DNA of 64,000 nucleotides from Aquipuribacter sp. SD81 (GTDB taxonomy: Bacteria > Actinomycetota > Actinomycetes > Actinomycetales > JBBAYJ01), in contig NZ_JBBAYJ010000005.1 in assembly GCF_037153975.1 (NCBI RefSeq), positions 107,312 to 171,311 of the forward strand. Direction: 5' to 3'. Made by a program: the position numbers and the translations under genes. The notes under the pieces were generated by a model. The model did not search any database, was not told the DNA's origin, and saw nothing but the letters and a program-made list of their open reading frames with translations. Shown here in pieces: positions 15,956-25,795 of this stretch (position 1 is its first letter; the number at the start of each line of letters is the position of its first letter).

Positions 15956-16617
15956 GCGAGGACGTCCGGGTCGCCGTCGTCGACGACCACCCGGTCTTCC
16001 GGCTCGGGATGGTGAGCCTGCTCGGCAGCCTCGACGGCGTCGCCGTCGTCGGCCAGGCCGCCTCGGCCGCGCAGGCGGCCGACGTCCTCGACGAGACCGC
16101 GACGCCCGACCTCGACGTCGTCCTCATGGACGTCGACCTCGGCGACGGCTCCGGCATCGAGGTGACACGCGACCTGGTCCGGGCCCGGCCGGACGTCGCC
16201 GTCCTCGTCGTCACCATGCACGAGGACGACGACAACCTCGTCGCGGCCATCCGCGCGGGGGCCCGCGGCTACCTGCTGAAGAGCGCGAGCCCGACCGAGG
16301 TGGAGCGCGCCGTGCGCGCCGTCGCGAACGGCGAGGTCATCCTCGGGCCCGAGGTCGCCGCGCGAACCCTCGCGTACCTGTCGGGTGCGCGTACCGCCGC
16401 GGTCGGTGGTCCGGTTCCGTTCCCCGAGCTGACGGCCCGCGAGCGGGAGGTGCTCGACCTCGTCGCGCGCGGCCTCGACAACGCCTCGGTCGCGCGACGG
16501 CTGGTCCTGGCCGACAAGACCGTGCGGAACACCGTCGCGGCGATCACCGCGAAGCTCGCGGTGCGGGACCGGTCGGCCCTCATCGTGCGGGCACGGGAGG
16601 GCGGGCTCGGCGGCTGA
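15952..16617 (+). CDS. NarL/FixJ family response regulator
   Basis: A 221-residue regulator. Receiver domain: acidic pair DDH near residues 11-13, phospho-acceptor Asp at about residue 60 in VVLMDVDLGDG, the Thr of VLVVTMHED and the Lys of RGYLLKSASP. C-terminal LuxR-type helix-turn-helix (about 160-215): LTAREREVLDLVARG ... VRNTVAAITAKL. It overlaps the kinase stop codon by GTGA, and I prefer this start to the GTG 9 bp upstream. The pair should form one phosphorelay; targets are not visible, although the multi-helix protein gene just upstream is a candidate. Confidence 0.94.
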   Translation: MSEDVRVAVVDDHPVFRLGMVSLLGSLDGVAVVGQAASAAQAADVLDETATPDLDVVLMDVDLGDGSGIEVTRDLVRARPDVAVLVVTMHEDDDNLVAAIRAGARGYLLKSASPTEVERAVRAVANGEVILGPEVAARTLAYLSGARTAAVGGPVPFPELTAREREVLDLVARGLDNASVARRLVLADKTVRNTVAAITAKLAVRDRSALIVRAREGGLGG

Positions 16618-16630
16618 GGTCCGTCGTCGG

Positions 16631-16657
16631 GCGTGTACCCCCACTGGGGGCACACGC
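16631..16657. terminator. Hairpin with CCCCCACTGGGGG core between convergent genes
   Basis: Thirteen-base arms (16631-16643 and 16645-16657, one mismatch) flank a single central base. The element is 13 bp after the response regulator stop and 33 bp before the stop of the convergent radical SAM gene, so it probably terminates both. It is nearly the same sequence as 9911-9935. Confidence 0.65.
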
Positions 16658-16689
16658 CTGCTCACGAGGTGCGCCCCCGGGCAGGCTTC

Positions 16690-17892
16690 TCACGTCCAGT
16701 ACAGGACCCGCAGGCCGGGCAGGCGGCGCGCGAGCTCGGCCTCGAACCAGGTCCGCAGCTCAGCCATGACGTCCTTCGGGTAGACGTACTTCAGCGAGCC
16801 GTACCGGCCGCGCTTCTCCGTGCGGCGCGAGGGGTCCATGTCGACGCGGGTGCGCGGGTACCAGCCGAGGAGCACGTCGCGGCTGCCCGGCGTGAAGCGG
16901 TGCGTGATGAGCTCGGCGGTGAGGTCGAGGTCGGGCACGGCGTCGACGGCGGCCTCGACGAGGTCGAGCAGGTGCCCGTAGTGGGTCCGCCAGTCCTCGA
17001 CCGGCATGAGCGGCGCCATCGTCAGGCCCACGGGGTAGCCGTCGAGCGCGAGCCGGCGCAGCGCGGCGAGCCGGTCCTCCAGCCGCGCCGTCCCGCCCTC
17101 GACCCGCTCGGTGACCGGCAGGCAGTTGACGCTGAAGCGGACCCGGGTGCGCCCGGCGTGCGGCAGTCCGACGAAGTCGTCGACGTCGGCGTACTTCGTC
17201 GTCCACCGCAGCTGGACGTCGGCGTCCCAGTCGCCGAAGAACTCGACCGCGCGCCGCCACGAGCCCGTGAGGTGCTCCAGCGCGAGCGGGTCGGTGTAGC
17301 AGGACGCCTCGAAGGTCGTGCCCTCGTGCGCGCGGTGCTCGCGCCGGCTCGTGACGGTCCCGCGGCCGAGGTAGGGCTCGAGCCCGGCGAGGATGTCGTC
17401 GAGGTCGGCGTACACGCGCGTGACGGGCGGGCCGGACAGCGACCCCGCGAGGTAGCAGTACTGGCAGTGGGCGGGGCAGCCCTCGGCGAGGTCGACGCGC
17501 CAGTCCGCGCTCGGGGCGATCGGCTGCAGGTCGCGGCGCGACGGCGGGCTCACGACGACGGCCATCGTCGACTTCGCCCGCGCGTAGGTCTCCCGGTCGC
17601 TCGCCCCGCGCACGCCCGTCAGCCGGTTCGACCTCAGCCGCTCGACCTCGAGGCCGAGCGCCTCGACCCGTTCCACGATGCACACCCCGTGGGGGTGCTC
17701 GAGCGCCGCCGGGGTGACCACGACCCGCTTCGGGGTCCACCGGCGGGCCGGCCGGGCGGGCGGCGCCAGGGCCGTGAGGTCGCGGGTCTCGACGACCTCC
17801 CCGCTCGCGTCGTGGGGCACGGCGGGGACGTCGACCGCGAGCGGCTCGCCGAGGTCCACGTCGGCGGGGCCCGTGCGCTGCTGGTCGTCCAC
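16690..17892 (-). CDS. Spore photoproduct lyase-like radical SAM protein
   Basis: A 400-residue protein of the SplB family. The radical SAM cluster motif is C-x3-C-x2-C in EGCPAHCQYCYLAG (about residues 139-152), the SPL-type spacing. Further family blocks: CIVERVEALGLE, ASCYTDPLALEHLTGSW, WTTKYADVDDF, and the C-terminal PEED-like SLKYVYPKDVMAEL. SplB repairs the thymine spore photoproduct with a 5'-deoxyadenosyl radical. Nothing else in the window suggests endospores; SplB relatives in actinobacteria have no proven substrate. The catalytic Cys of true SPL (Cys141 in Bacillus) cannot be placed without an alignment. The GTG start faces the M13 peptidase gene 74 bp away. Confidence 0.8.
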   Translation of the reverse strand: MDDQQRTGPADVDLGEPLAVDVPAVPHDASGEVVETRDLTALAPPARPARRWTPKRVVVTPAALEHPHGVCIVERVEALGLEVERLRSNRLTGVRGASDRETYARAKSTMAVVVSPPSRRDLQPIAPSADWRVDLAEGCPAHCQYCYLAGSLSGPPVTRVYADLDDILAGLEPYLGRGTVTSRREHRAHEGTTFEASCYTDPLALEHLTGSWRRAVEFFGDWDADVQLRWTTKYADVDDFVGLPHAGRTRVRFSVNCLPVTERVEGGTARLEDRLAALRRLALDGYPVGLTMAPLMPVEDWRTHYGHLLDLVEAAVDAVPDLDLTAELITHRFTPGSRDVLLGWYPRTRVDMDPSRRTEKRGRYGSLKYVYPKDVMAELRTWFEAELARRLPGLRVLYWT

Positions 17893-17966
17893 GCCTCCAC
17901 GGTGCGGTCCCGCGGGCGGGGCGGCACCTCGGCGCGCGTGTCCGGGGCGTGGGGCACGATGGTCGC

Positions 17967-19955
17967 GTGACGACGGAGACCACGGCCCCCGACAGCACCC
18001 CCGAGGCGACGGGCCCGCTCGCCCACCTCGACCCCTCGGTCCGCCCGCAGGACGACCTGTTCCGCCACGTCAACGGCCGCTGGCTCGAGACGGCGGAGAT
18101 CCCCTCCGACCGGGCCGCCCACGGCAGCTTCTACCTGCTCCGCGAGCAGTCGGAGGCCGACGTCCGCACCATCATCGAGGAGTCCGCCGCGTCGCAGCCC
18201 GAGCCGGGCTCCAACGCGCAGAAGGTCGGCGACCTGTACGCGAGCTTCATGGACACGGAGCGGATCGAGGCGCTCGGCACCGAGCCGCTGCGGCCCGTGC
18301 TCGCCCGCGTCGACGCGGCGGAGGACGTCGAGGGCCTCCTGCGGCTGTTCGGCGAGCTCGAGCGCGAGGGCATCGGCGGCGCCTTCGGCTCCTACGTGTG
18401 GGTCGACAAGGGCGACCCCACCCGCTACCTGCTCCACCTGTCCCAGGGCGGCATCAGCCTGCCGGACGAGTCGTACTACCGGGAGGAGCAGCACGCGGCC
18501 ATCCGCGACGCCTTCCCCGACCACGTCGCGCGCATGCTCACCCTCGCCGGCGTCGCCGAGGGCGAGGCGGCCGAGGCGGCCGCGCGCACAGTGCTCGCGC
18601 TGGAGACCCGGGTCGCCGCGTCGCACTGGGACACCGTCGCCTCCCGCGACGCGGTGAAGACGTACAACCTGCGCACGGGCGAGAAGCTCGACGACCTCCT
18701 GCCGGGCTGGCGGCACTGGGCCGACGGCGTCGGGGTGCCCGAGGCCGGCCGCGCCGAGGTCGTGGTGGGCGAGCCCGAGGCGCTCGAGGGCCTGGCCGCC
18801 GCGCTGCGCGAGCTGCCGCTGGAGGACTGGCGCACGTGGCTGCGGTGGCGCGTCGTCACCTCGATGGCCGCCTACCTGCCCGACGCGCTCGTCGCGCAGA
18901 ACTTCGCCTTCTACGGCACGACGCTGTCCGGCGTCCCGCAGATCCGCGAGCGCTGGAAGCGCGGCGTCTCGCTCGTCGAGGGGGTGCTCGGCGAGGCCGT
19001 CGGCGAGCTGTACGTCGAGCGGCACTACCCGCCGGCCGCGCACCGGCGCATGACCGAGCTCGTCGACAACCTCATCGCCGCCTACCGCGAGCGCATCGAC
19101 GGGTTGGACTGGATGTCGCCGGAGACCAAGGCGCGCGCGCAGGAGAAGCTGCGGCAGTTCACCCCGAAGATCGGCTACCCGGTCCGGTGGCGCGACTACG
19201 CGGCCGTCGAGATCGAGGCGGGCGACCTGCTCGGCAACGTGCGCCGGGCGACGGCCGCGGAGACCGTGCGCGAGCTGGAGAAGCTCGGTGCGCCGATCGA
19301 CCGCGACGAGTGGCTCATGACGCCGCAGACCGTCAACGCGTACTACAACCCGGCGCTCAACGAGATCGTGTTCCCGGCGGCGATCCTCCAGCCGCCGTTC
19401 TTCGACCTCGAGGCCGACGACGCGTACAACTACGGCGGCATCGGCGCGGTCATCGGCCACGAGATCGGCCACGGCTTCGACGACCAGGGGTCCCGCTACG
19501 ACGGCACCGGCGCGCTCGTCGACTGGTGGACGGAGGAGGACCGCGAGCGCTTCGAGGAGCGGACGAAGGCGCTCGTGACCCAGTACGACGCGTTCTCGCC
19601 GGAGGAGGCGCCGGACACGCACGTCAACGGCGCGTTCACCCTCGGGGAGAACATCGGCGACCTCGGCGGCGCCGAGGTCGCGCTGCACGCCTACCGCATC
19701 TCGCTCGGCGGCCAGGAGGCGCCCGTCGTCGACGGGCTGACCGGCGAGCAGCGTTTCTTCGTCGGCTTCGGCCACATCTGGCAGCAGGTGACCCGGCCGG
19801 AGGAGGTGCGGCGTCGCATCACGATCGACCCGCACTCGCCCGCGGAGTTCCGCGCCAACGTGGTCCGCAACGTCGACGCCTTCCACACGGCGTTCGGCAC
19901 CGAGCCGGGTGACGGGCTGTGGCTCGACCCGACGGAGCGCGTCCGCATCTGGTGA
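17967..19955 (+). CDS. M13 family zinc metallopeptidase (PepO/neprilysin-like)
   Basis: A 662-residue metallopeptidase. The N-terminal domain begins near LDPSVRPQDDLFRHVNGRWL, typical of M13. Zinc site: HEIGH in VIGHEIGHGFDDQG (about residue 502) with the third ligand Glu in LGENIGDLGG; the substrate motif NAYYNP and the C-terminal WLDPTERVRIW close the family signature. No signal peptide is present, so it is probably cytoplasmic like bacterial PepO, and cleaves oligopeptides. GTG 17967 is chosen; GTG 17949 and ATG out of frame are alternatives. A bidirectional terminator lies just after the stop. Confidence 0.92.
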   Translation: MTTETTAPDSTPEATGPLAHLDPSVRPQDDLFRHVNGRWLETAEIPSDRAAHGSFYLLREQSEADVRTIIEESAASQPEPGSNAQKVGDLYASFMDTERIEALGTEPLRPVLARVDAAEDVEGLLRLFGELEREGIGGAFGSYVWVDKGDPTRYLLHLSQGGISLPDESYYREEQHAAIRDAFPDHVARMLTLAGVAEGEAAEAAARTVLALETRVAASHWDTVASRDAVKTYNLRTGEKLDDLLPGWRHWADGVGVPEAGRAEVVVGEPEALEGLAAALRELPLEDWRTWLRWRVVTSMAAYLPDALVAQNFAFYGTTLSGVPQIRERWKRGVSLVEGVLGEAVGELYVERHYPPAAHRRMTELVDNLIAAYRERIDGLDWMSPETKARAQEKLRQFTPKIGYPVRWRDYAAVEIEAGDLLGNVRRATAAETVRELEKLGAPIDRDEWLMTPQTVNAYYNPALNEIVFPAAILQPPFFDLEADDAYNYGGIGAVIGHEIGHGFDDQGSRYDGTGALVDWWTEEDRERFEERTKALVTQYDAFSPEEAPDTHVNGAFTLGENIGDLGGAEVALHAYRISLGGQEAPVVDGLTGEQRFFVGFGHIWQQVTRPEEVRRRITIDPHSPAEFRANVVRNVDAFHTAFGTEPGDGLWLDPTERVRIW

Positions 19956-19962
19956 CGACGTG

Positions 19963-19992
19963 CCGGGGCCGTCTCAGCCGAGGCGGCCCCGG
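19963..19992. terminator. Bidirectional terminator hairpin
   Basis: A perfect 9-bp GC stem (19963-19971 with 19984-19992) has a 12-nt loop that holds the stop codon of the minus-strand gene. It sits 7 bp after the M13 peptidase stop and serves both convergent genes. Confidence 0.65.
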
Positions 19993-20543
19993 ACGGCTGA
20001 CAGCAGGGTCGAGCGGTCCTTGTGGTCGCGCTCGTACGTCTGCAGCCGCTCGAGCGCGGCGTCGTCCAGCTCGTCCAGGCGCCGCTTGACCTGGTCGACG
20101 GTGAGGTCGTCGTAGCCGTCGAACGGCTCGTGGGTGCGGGCGCGACGGCCCGCGTCCTTCGCCTTGCTGGTGTTGGGCACGTGCTGCTCGCCGCGCTTCG
20201 AGCCCTTCCGCTTGCGCCGCTCGGTCGCCCGCCTCTCCTCCGGCGACAGCTTCTCCCACGCCCCCTTCGGCAGGTACCGCTCGGTCTCCTCGCCGTGGCG
20301 GGCGCGCTCGTCGCCGTCGGCGGTCTGCCACTCGTCGTCGGTCCACTGCTCGAGGTGCTTCTGGCTGTCGTCCTTGCCACCTCGGTACGCGCCGCCCGCC
20401 TTCTCGTACTCGTGCGCGAGCAGCTGCGCCTTGCGGGCGCTCCACTGCCCCGGCCGACCGCCGCGGTCGCCCTCGGTGATCTCCTTCTTGAGCCGCTCGC
20501 GCAGGTCGGGGTCGGTGTACTTCTGCTCCTTGCTGCGTGCCAT
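19974..20543 (-). CDS. DUF5872-type protein of unknown function
   Basis: A 189-residue, strongly charged protein. The N-terminal 110 residues match what I recall of DUF5872: GGRPGQWSARKAQLLAHEYE, then QKHLEQWTDDEWQT, ARHGEETERYLPKGAWEKL and HVPNTSKAKDAG. The C-terminal 50 residues (YDDLTVDQVKRRLDELDDAALERLQTYER) form a predicted helical hairpin typical of small nucleic-acid or scaffold-associated domains. No enzymatic motif is seen. The composition (many Lys/Arg/Glu, no Cys) fits a soluble DNA- or stress-associated protein, but the function is unknown. ATG at 20543 is preferred to 20558. Confidence 0.75.
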   Translation of the reverse strand: MARSKEQKYTDPDLRERLKKEITEGDRGGRPGQWSARKAQLLAHEYEKAGGAYRGGKDDSQKHLEQWTDDEWQTADGDERARHGEETERYLPKGAWEKLSPEERRATERRKRKGSKRGEQHVPNTSKAKDAGRRARTHEPFDGYDDLTVDQVKRRLDELDDAALERLQTYERDHKDRSTLLSAVRGRLG

Positions 20544-20589
20544 GTCCCAGTGACGCACGCGCTCAGCCGGGGCGCCCGCCAGGAGGCGG

Positions 20590-22260
<1,671 letters not shown>

Positions 22261-22372
22261 GACGTCGATCCTGGCGCGTGCGACGTGTCCACACCAGGCC
22301 AGGACACCGCGTGGACGGCGAGCCTGTGGACGACGGCCGACGCGCTCTCACGTGGCGTGCCAGCGTCTTCTG

Positions 22373-22918
22373 ATGCCGATCGGACTCGCCTACCTCCCGG
22401 AGCAGCTGTGGCTGCCGCAGCAGCTGCAGCACACCGCCCGCGCCGCGTCGGCGCACGTCCGGCAGGCCGCGCGTGGTGCGGGCCTGACCTTCGCGCAGGT
22501 GGCGGTGATGGCCACGCTGTGGCGACAGCCTGACGGCATCCCGGTCGGGGCGGTCTGCGAGAACCTGGGGTTGTCGTCGGCGACGGTGTCGCCGGTGCTG
22601 CGCCGGCTGCACGAGCGCGGGCTCGTCCACCGGGAGCCGTCGGCCTTCGACGCCCGCGGCCTCATCGTGTCGCCCACCGACGCCGCCGAGCCGCTGCGCG
22701 AGGTGGTCGAGACCGCCCTGGCCGCCACCGAGCGGGCCGACGGGCTCACGGCCGACGAGCGTGACGAGCTCCTCGCGCGGCTGGAGCAGGTGTGCGAGCG
22801 GCTCCGCAGCTCGATCCTGCTCGAAGGGTGGCTGCCCGACCCGCCGCGCCGCCGGTGGCCGTCCGCCGGCTTCGACGTGGACGTGACCTCGGGCGGGGAC
22901 GCGGCTGCCGGCTCGTGA
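22373..22918 (+). CDS. MarR family transcriptional regulator
   Basis: A 181-residue winged-helix regulator. The recognition region is about residues 45-100: FAQVAVMATLWRQPDG, then LGLSSATVSPVLRRLHERGLV and a wing with Glu/Arg (HREPSAFDARGLIVSPTDAG-like). Flanking helices for dimerisation follow (about 105-150). The C-terminal 25 residues are variable. MarR proteins usually sense small ligands and repress a neighbour; the convergent LLM oxidoreductase/MFS pair or the divergent pgm are candidates but no clear operator is seen. The gene is followed by an unusual repeat patch (23005-23306). Confidence 0.85.
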   Translation: MPIGLAYLPEQLWLPQQLQHTARAASAHVRQAARGAGLTFAQVAVMATLWRQPDGIPVGAVCENLGLSSATVSPVLRRLHERGLVHREPSAFDARGLIVSPTDAAEPLREVVETALAATERADGLTADERDELLARLEQVCERLRSSILLEGWLPDPPRRRWPSAGFDVDVTSGGDAAAGS

Positions 22919-23004
22919 CGGCTGGGCCGCTGCCGGACCTGCCCCCCGAGGTCGGTCGTGCACGACCACCTGGAGGCACCCCCTGCGCCGGATGGCTCAC
23001 GCAC

Positions 23005-23079
23005 GACTGTCTCGTGCGCGACTGAGTCGCGCGTGACTCAGTCGCGCGTGACTCAGTCGTGCGCGACACGGTCGTGCGT
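23005..23079. repeat. Five tandem copies of a 15-bp palindrome-forming unit
   Basis: Five successive 15-mers follow the consensus GACTCAGTCGYGCGY (starts 23005, 23020, 23035, 23050 and 23065). Neighbouring units create near-perfect palindromes of the type GCGCGACT-n-AGTCGCGC (perfect at 23016-23032). The array lies in the 368-bp gene-free stretch between two convergent stop codons. Confidence 0.85.
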
Positions 23080-23196
23080 GAGCGAGCGGGGTGCGGAGTC
23101 TGGTCCGGTCGGTCGTGCGCGACACGGTCGTGCGTGAGCGAGCGGGGAGCGGAGTCTGGTCCGGTCGGTCGTGCGCGACACGGTCGTGCGTGAGCG
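23057..23196. repeat. 56-bp direct repeat, two full copies plus a 28-bp partial
   Basis: Copies start at 23057, 23113 and 23169 with an exact 56-bp period. The first two differ at one position only (55/56); the third matches for 28 bp then diverges. Each copy contains two of the 15-bp-type units plus a GAGCGGGG...TCTGGTCCGG spacer, so this is a nested higher-order repeat. Confidence 0.88.
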
Positions 23197-23306
23197 GCCG
23201 TCTAACAGGCCCGCCTCAGGACGGTCGTGCTCGACTCAGTCGCGCGCGACACGGTCGTGTGTGAGCGGTCGTCGGACGGGCCCGCCTCAGGACGGTCGTG
23301 GGCGAC
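23177..23306. repeat. 71-bp-period repeat reaching into the LLM oxidoreductase gene
   Basis: The segment starting at 23177 recurs at 23248 with about 88% identity over some 59 bp. The second copy contains the stop codon (23287) and the last codons of the LLM oxidoreductase gene, so repeat sequence supplies the protein's C-terminal tail. Confidence 0.75.
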
Positions 23307-24294
23307 CGAGTCCGGCCAGCAGCACGGCCTCACCGAGGGCGGCGACGTCGGCCAGCACCACGTCGACACCGTCCGTCACCCGCGGCGGGATCAGCACGAC
23401 GCTGTCCGCCCCGGCGGCGTGACGCGCGCGGACGCCGTCGCGCACGCCGTCGTCGCCCCGCAGCACGAGCAGGTCGAGCGCCTCGTCCGAGAGCTCCGCC
23501 GAACCGTCGGCGACGCGGTCGAGGTGCGCCCGGACGTCCTCGGGCAGGTCGGCGAGGTGCGCCTCGATGCCGCCGTCGCGGAGTGCACCGAGCACGCGCT
23601 CCCGGAGCACGGCGTCGCGCTCCTCGTCCGTCACGTGCGCCCCGGTCAGCGCCCACGTGTACGTCGTGAGCCGCCGGTCGCCCGGCCGGGTCGACCCGGT
23701 CGCCGCCTCGTCGAGCCGGGCCCGAGCGGAGGCGACGTACGCCGGCGGCGTCGGCTCCGCCAGGATGAGGCCGTCCGCGCTCTCGCCCGCGAGCCGCACC
23801 GATCGGGGCCCGCGCACACCGAGGCTGAGCGGCGGGACGACCGCCGGCGGGAACGACAGTCGGACGGCGTCGAGGGCGACGACCTGCCCCTGCGTGCGGA
23901 CCTCCTCGCCGGCGAGCAGGGCCCGGACGGCGTCGGTCGTCTCCCGCAGCGTCGTGAGCCACGAGGCCGGCGTGGCGCCTACCTGCTCGACCCACGACGC
24001 GACGCCGTGCCCGAGGCCCGCGTGCACGCGGCCGGGGAACGCACCCGCGAGCGTCGCGAGCTCCATCGCCGCGAAGGCGGCGTTGCGTGCGACCGCCGGC
24101 AGGATCCCGATCCCGACGACGACGTGCTCCGTCGCCGCGAGCGCGAGGGCGGCCGTCGACACGCCGCCGGTGAAGAAGCAGTCCTCGACGACCCACACCT
24201 CGTCGAACCCCGCGGCCTCGCACGCCCGCGCCACGCGGACCACGTCGCCCGGCGGGACCTCGCGGGGCAGCATGACGCCGACCGACGCGGTCAC
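23287..24294 (-). CDS. LLM-class flavin-dependent oxidoreductase
   Basis: A 335-residue TIM-barrel protein of the bacterial luciferase-like group. It begins VTASVGVMLPREVPPGDVV, has DEVWVVEDCFFTGG, VGIGILPAVARNAA, a FPGRVHAGLGHGV motif and SLGVRGPRSVRLAGESADGLIL, typical for F420- or FMN-dependent LLM oxidoreductases in actinobacteria. Substrate and cofactor choice cannot be decided. Its GTG start overlaps the stop codon of the upstream MFS transporter gene (GTGA), so the two form one transcript and the enzyme may act on the transported compound. The C-terminal tail GLGRPRPS derives from the repeat patch. Confidence 0.86.
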   Translation of the reverse strand: MTASVGVMLPREVPPGDVVRVARACEAAGFDEVWVVEDCFFTGGVSTAALALAATEHVVVGIGILPAVARNAAFAAMELATLAGAFPGRVHAGLGHGVASWVEQVGATPASWLTTLRETTDAVRALLAGEEVRTQGQVVALDAVRLSFPPAVVPPLSLGVRGPRSVRLAGESADGLILAEPTPPAYVASARARLDEAATGSTRPGDRRLTTYTWALTGAHVTDEERDAVLRERVLGALRDGGIEAHLADLPEDVRAHLDRVADGSAELSDEALDLLVLRGDDGVRDGVRARHAAGADSVVLIPPRVTDGVDVVLADVAALGEAVLLAGLGRPRPS

Positions 24295-25751
24295 CGCTCG
24301 TCCCCGTCGGCCGGGCGGCACTCGTGCAGCCGACCCGGCACGAGCAGCCCGCTGAGACCGCCGGCGACCAGCAGGCCGGCGGAGATGAGCATGGCCGCAC
24401 GGTAGCCCGCGGTCAGCGCGTCGGGGTCCGCGTAGTCCTGCTGACCGAGCCCGACCAGCCCCGGCAGCGCCGCGACGGCGAGCAGACCGCCCGCACGGCT
24501 CACCGCGTTGTTCACGCCGCTCGCGGTCCCCGTGTACCGGTCCGGGGCGGCGGCGAGCACCGTCGTGGTGAGCGGCGCGACGATGAGGACGAGGCCGAGC
24601 CCGAACAGCAGCACGCCGGGCAGGACCGCCGTCCAGTACGAGTCGCCCTCCGACACGAAGGCGAGCCACGCGACCCCGACCGCCGCCACGAGCGGGCCCG
24701 TGACCAGCGGCAGCCGCGGCCCGACCCGGTCGGTGAGCGCCCCGGCCCTCTCGGACAGGAACACCATGAGCAGCGTCGACGGCAGACCGGCGAGGCCGGC
24801 CACGAGCGGGCGGTACCCCAGCGAGGTCTGCAGCTGGATGACGAGGAAGAAGAACATCGCCCCCAGCGCGGCGTACACCGCCAGGGTGAGCAGGTTCGTC
24901 ACCGTGAACGTGCGGTTGGCGAACAGCGACGGCGGCACCATCGGGGCGCTCGCCCGCCGCAGCCACCACACGAACGCGACGCCGGACACGACGGCGACGA
25001 CCCCGGCCACGGGCGCGGCCGAGGCGAGCAGCTCGCTGCCCTCGCCGCGCCCGGCGCCCGTGAGCGCGACCGTGAGCGCGGCCAGCGCGACGACCGCGAG
25101 GACGGCGCCCGTCCAGTCGAGGTGCGGCGCCGAGGCGGGGTCCCGGCTCTCCGGCACGAAGCGGGCGGTGAGGACGAGGGCGACGACCGCGATGGGCAGG
25201 TTGACGAGGAAGACGAGGCGCCAGTCGTACTCGGCGAGCCAGCCGCCGAGGGCCGGGCCGAGGGCCGGTGCGGCAGCCCCCACACCCGCCCACGTGCCGA
25301 TGGCGCGCCCGCGGTCGGCGGGCCGGAAGCTCGCCTGGATGACCGCGAGCGAGCCCGGGGTCAGCAGCGCGCCCGCGACGCCCTGCAGCACCCGCGCGGC
25401 CACGAGCAGGTTCGCGGTGGGGGCGAGTGCGCACAGCAGCGACGTCACCGCGAAGCCGGCGATGCCCCACACGTAGACCTTCCGGCGACCGACGTGGTCC
25501 CCCAGCGAGCCGCCGACGAGGATGAACGCCGCCAGCGTGAGCGTGTAGCCGGTCACCACCCACTGCAGCTGGGCGAAGCTCGCGTCGAGGTCCTCGCCGA
25601 TGCGGGGCAGCGCGACGTTGACGACCGTCGAGTCCAGGAACGCGATCGTGGAGCCGAGGATGACCGCCGCGAGCAGGCCCGTCCCCTGCCGGGTGCCGTA
25701 CGCGACCTCACCGGCGTCCGGTGCGCGGGCGACGTCCACGGCCCACAGCAT
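24291..25751 (-). CDS. MFS drug/multi-compound transporter, DHA2 (14-helix) family
   Basis: A 486-residue transporter with about 14 transmembrane helices. Family marks: FLDSTVVNVALPRIGEDL in helix 1 (DHA2 motif D1), the motif A loop GSLGDHVGRRKVYVWG, and motif C-like GALLTPGSLAVIQ. DHA2 proteins such as QacA/EmrB export drugs using the proton gradient. GGAGG directly abuts the ATG at 25751, which is too close, so GTG at 25739 may be the true start (MLWAV, Val at residue 5). It is co-transcribed with the LLM oxidoreductase gene and diverges from the dienelactone hydrolase gene. Confidence 0.9.
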   Translation of the reverse strand: MLWAVDVARAPDAGEVAYGTRQGTGLLAAVILGSTIAFLDSTVVNVALPRIGEDLDASFAQLQWVVTGYTLTLAAFILVGGSLGDHVGRRKVYVWGIAGFAVTSLLCALAPTANLLVAARVLQGVAGALLTPGSLAVIQASFRPADRGRAIGTWAGVGAAAPALGPALGGWLAEYDWRLVFLVNLPIAVVALVLTARFVPESRDPASAPHLDWTGAVLAVVALAALTVALTGAGRGEGSELLASAAPVAGVVAVVSGVAFVWWLRRASAPMVPPSLFANRTFTVTNLLTLAVYAALGAMFFFLVIQLQTSLGYRPLVAGLAGLPSTLLMVFLSERAGALTDRVGPRLPLVTGPLVAAVGVAWLAFVSEGDSYWTAVLPGVLLFGLGLVLIVAPLTTTVLAAAPDRYTGTASGVNNAVSRAGGLLAVAALPGLVGLGQQDYADPDALTAGYRAAMLISAGLLVAGGLSGLLVPGRLHECRPADGDER

Positions 25752-25782
25752 CCTCCGTCGTGCCGCGGCGCGCGCCTCGATC

Positions 25783-25788
25783 TACCGT
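25783..25788 (+). promoter_or_regulatory. -10 element TACCGT, leaderless start
   Basis: TACCGT ends 7 nt before the GTG at 25796 and supports that start for the hydrolase gene. Confidence 0.45.
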
Positions 25789-25795
25789 CGGGCGG

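Noticed and set aside
17634..19886. 750-codon frame opposite the M13 peptidase
   Set aside because: Shadow frame with Val/Asp/Arg low-complexity composition; the HEIGH zinc motif is on the other strand.
23057..23196. Possible CRISPR array
   Set aside because: The 56-bp copies are contiguous without unique spacers, and no cas gene is present.
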